A stretch of 27,002 bases of DNA, from positions 1-27,002 of the forward strand of contig NZ_JASLIP010000096.1 in the NCBI RefSeq assembly GCF_030152825.1, read 5' to 3'. Position numbers and translations under genes: made by a program. Positions within the stretch are counted from its first letter, which is position 1. Each line of letters opens with the position of its first letter. Source of the DNA: Corynebacterium sp. (GTDB taxonomy: Bacteria; Actinomycetota; Actinomycetes; Mycobacteriales; Mycobacteriaceae). The notes beneath the pieces are model-generated. The model made no database searches, was not told the DNA's origin, and was given only the letters and a program-made list of their open reading frames with translations. Shown in pieces: positions 22,220-27,002 of the stretch.

Positions 22220-23197
22220 CTACTGCTCGGGGCGCACCGGCACCTCTGGCGGCTGGCTCTGGCTGAGTTCATCGGCGCTGCCCACCGGAGGCAGGCCCGC
22301 GGTGAGTTCTCTCTCTGGCAGTGTAGTGGCCACCCGGGTCTTCGCTAATTCGAACTCCTCCGTGGGCCACGTCTCGCGCTGCACGTCCACGTCCACGCCG
22401 AAGAACGGCCCGTCCGGGTCGATCTGGGTGGCATGTGCGGTCAGCGCCGCGTCGCGGCGATCGAACCAATCGGCAGCGTTCACGCGGGTCGTCACGCGAG
22501 GGTAGACGTCCTGCTTTGCACGCCAGAAAGCCAGCTGCGTCATGGTGTGCTGGTACTCGCGCAGGGTCATCGCGCCGTTGGCCTGTCGCTGTGCCACCGC
22601 CTCGGCGAGCATGTTAAAGCGGGTCACCACGAAACCGTGCGTGTAGTAGAGCTTCAGAGGAGCCCAGGCCTCGCCCAGATCGGGCCGATACTCTGGGTCT
22701 CCCGCGAGCTCCCAGGCGCGCATGGACACTGCGTGCACCATCAGGTGATCCGGGTGCGGATAGCCACCGTTTTCGTCATAGGTGATGATCACGTGCGGCT
22801 GGAACTCGCGGATCTGTGCAACCACCTCGGCGGCGACCTCGTCGACGTCCTGCAGCGCAAAGCAGCCTTCCGGGAGGTCCTCCCGCTTTCCGGATTCCGG
22901 CAACCCGGAGTCCACGTATCCCAACCAGCGGTGCTCCACCCCCAGGATCTCTGCGGCTCGGGCCATTTCCTCCCGGCGCACGTCCACCAGGTTCTCGTGC
23001 ACCTCGGGGCGGTCCATCCTGGGGTTGAGGATGCTGCCTTCCTCGCCGCCCGTGCAGGTCAGCACGCGGACTCGGTGGCCTTCGTCGATATAGCGAGCCA
23101 TCGTCGCCGCGCCCTTGCTTGATTCATCATCCGGGTGGGCGTGAATCGCCAGCACGCGATAACCGCCCTGGGCGCCGCTCGTCGTCGAATCAGTCAT
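22220..23197 (-). CDS. mca: Mycothiol S-conjugate amidase
   Basis: This zinc enzyme cleaves mycothiol S-conjugates of drugs and electrophiles into GlcN-Ins and a mercapturic acid that is exported. The 325-residue protein belongs to the LmbE/PIG-L fold: zinc ligands are in AHPDDE (H21, D24) and the later GGYPHPDH motif (about 145-151), which matches Mca and MshB. The length beyond 300 residues and the gene order mca-DUF4307-greA favour Mca over MshB. It marks the host as a mycothiol producer, hence an actinobacterium. A CAATAT hexamer at 23209-23204 puts the start point on the ATG at 23197, supporting this start over the longer open frame to 23260. The C-terminal ~25 residues are Pro/Glu-rich. 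Confidence 0.93.
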   Translation of the reverse strand: MTDSTTSGAQGGYRVLAIHAHPDDESSKGAATMARYIDEGHRVRVLTCTGGEEGSILNPRMDRPEVHENLVDVRREEMARAAEILGVEHRWLGYVDSGLPESGKREDLPEGCFALQDVDEVAAEVVAQIREFQPHVIITYDENGGYPHPDHLMVHAVSMRAWELAGDPEYRPDLGEAWAPLKLYYTHGFVVTRFNMLAEAVAQRQANGAMTLREYQHTMTQLAFWRAKQDVYPRVTTRVNAADWFDRRDAALTAHATQIDPDGPFFGVDVDVQRETWPTEEFELAKTRVATTLPERELTAGLPPVGSADELSQSQPPEVPVRPEQ

Positions 23198-23331
23198 ACT
23201 TCCATATTGTTCCACGCGCGATGAAGAGAAGTCACAACGCACCGCCCCACCGCGCCCCAACCACAGGAGGAGGTCGAACGGGCAAGAAGAAATCTGCTTT
23301 TACGGGCGCATTGCCTAGAATGTAAAACACC

Positions 23332-23808
23332 ATGACCTCTGATGCTTCCCCTTCGGTTCCCAACTCCCGCCCGGGTGATGCGCAGATGCCCGCGGACGAT
23401 GCCCTGAAGGCCCGCTACGGCGCTGAACGCAACCGCCCCTTCGCCGGCAAGGTGCTAGTCATCGCGCTGGGCGTCCTCATCGCCGGCGCGATGGCTTACG
23501 CGGTCAGCCAGTTCATGAACGCGTCCTCGGCGGACGTCACCGCGGTCGAGTCCGGCGGCTCCGTCGTTTCCGACAACCGCCTGAACATGCGCGTCGACGT
23601 CACCCGCGAGGATCCGTCGCAGCCGGCTTACTGCATCGTCACCGCGATGGACTACGACAAGAATGAAGTCGGTCGCCGCGAGTTCTACGTCCCAGCCGGC
23701 GGGCCGAAGACCTCCCGCCACTCGGTGGATATCAACACTCGCGTGCCGGGCTACGCCGGGAAGATCTACGGCTGCTCCTCGGTCATCCCCTCCCACCTGA
23801 AGCAGTAG
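23332..23808 (+). CDS. DUF4307 membrane protein
   Basis: A 158-residue protein of unknown function. A hydrophilic N-terminus of ~42 residues, a single membrane helix (about 43-62, KVLVIALGVLIAGAMAYAVS), then an extracytoplasmic beta-rich domain with the family-typical RVDVTREDPSQPAYCIVTAMDYDKNEVGRRE in which a Cys is conserved; a second Cys lies near the C-terminus (YGCSSV), so a disulfide is possible. It matches the actinobacterial DUF4307 family, nearly always located between mca and greA. A TAGAAT -10 (23316-23321) predicts a leader of only about four bases. It is divergent from mca. Confidence 0.85.
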   Translation: MTSDASPSVPNSRPGDAQMPADDALKARYGAERNRPFAGKVLVIALGVLIAGAMAYAVSQFMNASSADVTAVESGGSVVSDNRLNMRVDVTREDPSQPAYCIVTAMDYDKNEVGRREFYVPAGGPKTSRHSVDINTRVPGYAGKIYGCSSVIPSHLKQ

Positions 23809-23881
23809 CCCACCGAGGAACGGCCAACCGACGACGCGTCGGCTGAAGTTTTCGCACCTATTCGGTGCTAGAATACGCCCG

Positions 23882-24020
23882 GACAAGCGAGAACCGGCAG
23901 GCGTCGGCGAAACCGTGGGACTATTCCTGCAAAGCTATCGCCACCCAAGGCGCTACCGCCGGGGACGGTGCATGGACCGTGATTGCCCGGATTAGCTGAA
24001 AATTACTGACATTAATTTCC
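23882..24020 (+). promoter_or_regulatory. Structured leader of greA, candidate cis-regulatory RNA
   Basis: A good -10 (TAGAAT, 23870-23875) would give a ~155-base leader before greA. It contains several nested pairings: GCAGG (23897-23901) with CCTGC (23926-23930) enclosing CGG-CGAAA-CCG; CGCC-ACCCAA-GGCG (23940-23953); CCGGC (23894-23898) with GCCGG (23958-23962); and ACGGT-GCATGG-ACCGT (23965-23980). An A/T-rich unpaired stretch then leads to the ribosome-binding site AAGGAGG. The arrangement resembles a junction-type aptamer. No Rfam family was matched with confidence. Confidence 0.4.
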
Positions 24021-24036
24021 AAGGAGGATGGCGCAG

Positions 24037-24561
24037 ATGGCAGACAATCAGACCACCTGGCTCACCCAAGAATCCTACGACCGACTCAATGCGGAACTGT
24101 TCGCCCTGAAGGAGAACCGCCCGGTCCTGGCCGCCGAGATCAATGAACGCCGCGAGGAGGGTGACCTCAAGGAGAACGGTGGCTACCACGCCGCCCGCGA
24201 GCAGCAGGGCCAGGAGGAGGCGCGCATCGCCTACCTCGAGGAGCTACTGGATAACGCCACCATCGGTGAGGCTCCGCAGGAGTCCGGCGTCGCGCTGGTC
24301 GGCACCGTCGTGCACGTCTACTACGACGACGATGAGGAGGATAAGGAAACCTTCCTGATCGGTACCCGTGGCCTGGAGTCCTCCAACCCGGAGCTGGAGA
24401 CCTACTCCACCGACGCCCCGCTGGGCGCCGCCCTGGTTGGCGCGAAGGTCGGCGAGACCCGCGAGTACGAGACCCCGACCGGCGACACTGTCCGGGTGAC
24501 CCTCGTGGAGGCCGAGCCGTATAACCCAGATCTGGATATTCCGCGCGCGATGCAGAAGTAG
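24037..24561 (+). CDS. greA: Transcription elongation factor GreA
   Basis: GreA binds in the RNA polymerase secondary channel and stimulates cleavage of backtracked transcripts. The 174-residue protein has the N-terminal coiled coil (about residues 9-80) with the family tip sequence REEGDLKENGGYHAAREQQ, whose acidic residues enter the active site, and a C-terminal FKBP-like domain (about 88-170) that contacts polymerase. It is slightly longer than the E. coli protein, as usual in corynebacteria. The ATG at 24037 is nine bases after a perfect AAGGAGG; an upstream ATG at 24028 touches that site and is rejected. A leader with several hairpins precedes it and an intrinsic terminator follows. Confidence 0.97.
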   Translation: MADNQTTWLTQESYDRLNAELFALKENRPVLAAEINERREEGDLKENGGYHAAREQQGQEEARIAYLEELLDNATIGEAPQESGVALVGTVVHVYYDDDEEDKETFLIGTRGLESSNPELETYSTDAPLGAALVGAKVGETREYETPTGDTVRVTLVEAEPYNPDLDIPRAMQK

Positions 24562-24593
24562 TTCTGACGCGGCGCTGCCCCACTGTGGCAGGG

Positions 24594-24637
24594 AGAAACC
24601 CTCGGCCCTGGATTTTCCAGGGCCGAGGGTTTCTTTG
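24594..24637 (+). terminator. greA terminator
   Basis: An 18-bp perfect stem (AGAAACCCTCGGCCCTGG and its complement) with loop ATTTT, followed by TTTG after the terminal TTTCT. The A-rich left side also allows termination of the convergent BCCT transcript, which ends at 24670. Confidence 0.9.
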
Positions 24638-24669
24638 TGCCTGGCCGAAACTGCTGGCTGCTGACGGCC

Positions 24670-26631
24670 TTAACGCTCCGGCTGCTCCGCCGAGCCTTCG
24701 TCGGCACCGGGCGACGCTGCATCTGCGGAGTCAGCCGACGTATCCGCGGTGTCTTCCTCCTGGTCCGCCCACCTCTTGGTCTCGTGGTCGTAGGCGATCT
24801 CTTCGCCCTCCTCATCCACGCGCTGGTACCAGTCGGTGACGTTCTCAGAGGAAGAGTCGAAGTGAGCACCCGCTCCCCTGCCCTCCGGCGCGGAAGCGAC
24901 GGTGAACTCGAAGTCATCGCCGTGCTCCTCCAGGCCACGGACCACCGCATTTTCCACCGCGGTGCTGGCGTAGTCCTTACGGATCACCGCCGGGTCGGTG
25001 CGGAGATCCTTGAGGAAGGCCATGGTCATCACCAACAGAACGATCGAGAACGGCAGCGCGATGAGGATCGTGAGGTTCTGCAGCGCCGTCAGCGCGGTTT
25101 CCCCGCCGGCCAGCAGCATCACCGTGGCGATACCCATCATGCACGCACCCCAGAACACCACGACCAACTTGTTCGGCGCGGGGTTGCCCTGAGAGGACAT
25201 GGTTCCCATCACCACGGATGCGGAGTCCGCGGAGGTGACGAAGAAGATCGTGAGAACGGCGATCAGCAGGAACGGGGTGATCGTGTTCAGGGGCAGCTGG
25301 TCGAAGAGAGCGAAGAGAACCTGCTCGGAATTCGCGGAGCCGTCGAACATCTCTCGGCCTTCCCGGCTGAACGTGATGGAGGCGCCACCAAAGATGGTGA
25401 AGGCCAGGACCAGAATGGTGGTCGGTCCGGCGATCGTTGCCAGCGCGAATTCCCGGATGGTTCGGCCACGGGAGATCCGGGCGATAAACATGCCGACGAA
25501 CGGGGTCCAGGCGATCCACCAGGCCCAGTAGAAGGCCGTCCACGCGCCCTGGAACTCGAGGGTCTCCTGACCCCAGGACAGGGACTTGCCCATCATCGGC
25601 AGCAGCTGGTCGATATAGGTCGCGACCCCGGATGGCACCAGGTTCAGCAGGAAGAGGCTCGGGCCGAAGATAAATACGAAGGCGACGAGCAGCAGCGTCA
25701 GCGTGATGTTGATATTCGACAGGTAGCGGATGCCACGGGCCACGCCAGACACGGCGCTAACGATAAAAGCAACGCCGAGCACGCCGATGATGGCGATAAC
25801 CGCGTTGTTGGCCAGCGAACCTGCCCCGGAGATGATCTCCACACCTTGGGCGATCTGCAGGGCGGATAGACCCAGGGTGGCGGCGGTGCCGAAGAGGGTG
25901 GCGACGATCGCCATCATGTCGATCACCCGGCCCGCGATCCCCTCATTCGGCTGGGTTCCCAGCAGGGGTCGGAACACGGAGCTCAGGAGAGAGGGCCGCC
26001 CGCGGCGGTAGGTGGAGTAGGCCAGCGCTCCGCCCACCAGTGCGTAGAGCCCCCAGATGGATAGTCCCCAGTGGAAGTGGGACTGGGCCAGCGCCTGGTG
26101 CAGGGCGGCGGGGGTTTCCGCGGCCACGGTTTCCGGCGGCGGAGAGAGGTAGTACGCCAGGGGCTCGGAGGGGCCGAAGAAGAACACGCCCACTCCGATA
26201 CCGGCACCGAACATCATCGCGATCCAGGAGTACCGGGAGAACTCTGGCTCCTCGTCGTCCCGGCCCAACGGGATCTGGCCGTAACGGGAGAATGCCAGGT
26301 AGAGCATCACGATGATGCCCAAGCTCATCACGAGGTTGAGCAGCCACGCGGCGTTATTCATCGCCCAGTCGTAGGCGGCAGCCGACGCCGTGGATACCGA
26401 TTCTGGGGAGGCGATACCCCAGGCGATGAAGGCCACGATGAAGGCAGCGGTGACGAAGAAGACGATGCGGTCCAGCGAGAAGTTCTTGTTTTGATCTTCG
26501 ACGCTTAAGCCAGGGACCAGACCCGGGTGTAGATCGTGCGGGTACAAGCCGACTTGGGAACTTTTACCGGCCTTGAGTAGTTCGGCCGCAGGCTGGGGCT
26601 TGGTGGGACGGGGGTTTTCGCCGAGACTCAT
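24670..26631 (-). CDS. BCCT family osmolyte transporter
   Basis: A 653-residue inner-membrane transporter of the betaine/carnitine/choline family (LeuT fold, 12 helices). Visible motifs are the glycine stretch GAGIGVGVFFFGPSEPL (142-158) of the Na+/substrate region, and the tryptophan box YWAWWIAWTPFVGMFIARISRGR (368-390). In the box W371, W372 and W375 correspond to the aromatic betaine cage of C. glutamicum BetP. Substrate is thus probably glycine betaine, ectoine, proline or a similar osmolyte. N-terminal tail ~52 residues. The C-terminal tail of ~113 residues (541-653) is very acidic, unlike the basic osmosensing tail of BetP and more like EctP/LcoP. The ribosome-binding site AAGGAG lies before the ATG; a hairpin lies just upstream of it. 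Confidence 0.92.
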   Translation of the reverse strand: MSLGENPRPTKPQPAAELLKAGKSSQVGLYPHDLHPGLVPGLSVEDQNKNFSLDRIVFFVTAAFIVAFIAWGIASPESVSTASAAAYDWAMNNAAWLLNLVMSLGIIVMLYLAFSRYGQIPLGRDDEEPEFSRYSWIAMMFGAGIGVGVFFFGPSEPLAYYLSPPPETVAAETPAALHQALAQSHFHWGLSIWGLYALVGGALAYSTYRRGRPSLLSSVFRPLLGTQPNEGIAGRVIDMMAIVATLFGTAATLGLSALQIAQGVEIISGAGSLANNAVIAIIGVLGVAFIVSAVSGVARGIRYLSNINITLTLLLVAFVFIFGPSLFLLNLVPSGVATYIDQLLPMMGKSLSWGQETLEFQGAWTAFYWAWWIAWTPFVGMFIARISRGRTIREFALATIAGPTTILVLAFTIFGGASITFSREGREMFDGSANSEQVLFALFDQLPLNTITPFLLIAVLTIFFVTSADSASVVMGTMSSQGNPAPNKLVVVFWGACMMGIATVMLLAGGETALTALQNLTILIALPFSIVLLVMTMAFLKDLRTDPAVIRKDYASTAVENAVVRGLEEHGDDFEFTVASAPEGRGAGAHFDSSSENVTDWYQRVDEEGEEIAYDHETKRWADQEEDTADTSADSADAASPGADEGSAEQPER

Positions 26632-26645
26632 CGGCGCTCCTTGCT

Positions 26646-26673
26646 AGCTGGGCCAGTGCTTAGGCGCCCAGCT
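26646..26673 (-). other. 8-bp inverted repeat directly upstream of the BCCT ribosome-binding site
   Basis: AGCTGGGC and GCCCAGCT separated by 12 bases, ending about 15 bases before the BCCT start codon and abutting the AAGGAG ribosome-binding site. In the mRNA it would form a stem next to the site; as DNA it could be an operator. The other strand has TTTT after the stem (GTTTTAC), but no plus-strand gene needs a terminator here. Confidence 0.4.
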
Positions 26674-26766
26674 GTTTTACAGTCGTTGACCTGATCACGC
26701 TATCAAGGCCTGGAGACACGCAGGCGCAGCCCCCTGAAACCGGCACCGTCCATACCCATGAGAAGA

Positions 26767-26791
26767 GCCCTTGGGGAGTTTCCCCAAGGGC
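26767..26791 (-). terminator. Terminator of the YccA-like gene
   Basis: GCCCTTGGGG and CCCCAAGGGC with a five-base loop, 50-odd bases after the stop of the minus-strand gene at the right edge. On that strand it is followed by TCTTCTC, a weak T-rich run. Confidence 0.7.
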
Positions 26792-26843
26792 GAGTGTTCT
26801 CGGGCCGGTTCGTATCACGCACCTCGGCCGATCGCGGCTGCCG

Positions 26844-27002
26844 CTAGTCCCTATTGATGTAGGACAGCAGGCGCAGGATCTCGGTGTAGAGCCAGACCAG
26901 GGTCACGGCCAGGCCGAGGGCCACGCCCCAGGCCATCTTGGACGGCGCACCGGCGCGGACGAGGCGGTCGGCGGCGTCGAAGTCCTGCAGGAAGCTCAGC
27001 GC
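26844..27002 (-). CDS. Bax inhibitor-1/YccA family membrane protein, 3' end (partial)
   Basis: The C-terminal 52 residues of a membrane protein; the gene enters from the right edge and is too short here for standard ORF cut-offs. The reading frame ends ...WLYTEILRLLSYINRD with a TAG at 26846-26844. The preceding DFDAADRLVRAGAPSKMAWGVALGLAVTLVWLY is typical of the last helix of Bax inhibitor-1-like/YccA proteins in actinobacteria, multi-span proteins that act as cation channels or protease modulators in other bacteria. Function in this host is not known. A hairpin terminator lies downstream. Confidence 0.85.
   Translation of the reverse strand, partial: ALSFLQDFDAADRLVRAGAPSKMAWGVALGLAVTLVWLYTEILRLLSYINRD

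Noticed and set aside
23895..23955. c-di-GMP-I (GEMM) riboswitch before greA
   Set aside because: Only short strings (GTGGGAC, GCAAAGCTA) match, with seven extra bases between them, and corynebacteria are not known for c-di-GMP signalling. Kept only as an unnamed structured leader.
24637..25869. 410-codon open frame antisense to the BCCT transporter
   Set aside because: Arg/Asp/Gln-rich low-complexity shadow; the minus-strand BCCT protein has all family motifs.

Overview
The window is a high-GC actinobacterial chromosome segment, almost certainly from a Corynebacterium. The evidence is a MetP/MetS-type transporter pair, Mca (mycothiol-dependent detoxification), DUF6542, DUF4245, DUF4307 and DUF5997 proteins, a DtxR-like iron box, and many genes whose -10 element lies 6-7 bases before the start codon (leaderless mRNA). 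No IS element, phage gene, CRISPR array, rRNA or tRNA was seen. From memory, the backbone order (ychF, ispH, xseA-xseB, DUF4245, glpX, fumC, then glyA, coaA, uppS, mca, DUF4307, greA) follows the Mycobacterium tuberculosis Rv1080c-Rv1112 neighbourhood, so most of the window is conserved core. One highly codon-biased acyl-CoA dehydrogenase would suit a lipid-using species, but the species cannot be fixed from this window.

Layout. 1-143 is the 5' end of ychF (-). 370-2221 is a Na+-dependent amino-acid importer (metP-like) with its tiny partner metS, closed by a terminator. 2318-4809 holds an AI-2E-family membrane protein and a DUF6542 membrane protein (+). 4993-6021 is ispH (-), facing them across a 34-bp palindromic terminator. 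6176-7810 is xseA-xseB (+), tail to tail with a DUF4245 lipoprotein-like or membrane-anchored gene (-, 7814-8470). 8695-9723 is glpX and 9889-11292 is fumC (+), linking gluconeogenesis and the TCA cycle. 11471-13822 is a TetR regulator plus 14-TM MFS drug exporter cassette. 13908-15351 (-) is a LysR-like effector-domain-only protein followed by a GNAT acetyltransferase, divergent from a DUF5997 gene (15543-15902, +). 15903-16365 has no clear protein gene but holds a 24-bp perfect hairpin, a DtxR-like box over a minus-strand promoter and a GlxR-like site. 16366-17535 is an LCAD-type acyl-CoA dehydrogenase (+). 17661-19636 (-) is the glyA-pncA operon. 19811-20758 is coaA (+). 20836-23197 (-) is the mca / small membrane protein / uppS operon. 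23332-24561 (+) is DUF4307 and greA, the latter after a structured leader. 24670-26631 (-) is a BCCT osmolyte transporter. 26844-27002 (-) is the 3' end of a Bax inhibitor-1/YccA-like protein.

The most interesting signals are not classical mobile systems. (1) DUF5997 is built from two tandem copies of a ~41-residue unit with an exact 50-residue period; each unit starts with an HTH-like KLGI motif. It sits divergently beside a LysR-like protein with no DNA-binding domain, which suggests a split or two-part regulator. (2) A DtxR-like box exactly overlaps a minus-strand promoter that would make an unannotated ~260-nt transcript ending at a bidirectional 24-bp hairpin. (3) greA has a multi-hairpin leader that looks like a cis-regulatory RNA. 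(4) Two tandem 46-bp hairpin repeats lie at the end of the MFS gene. All functional claims for these are inference.
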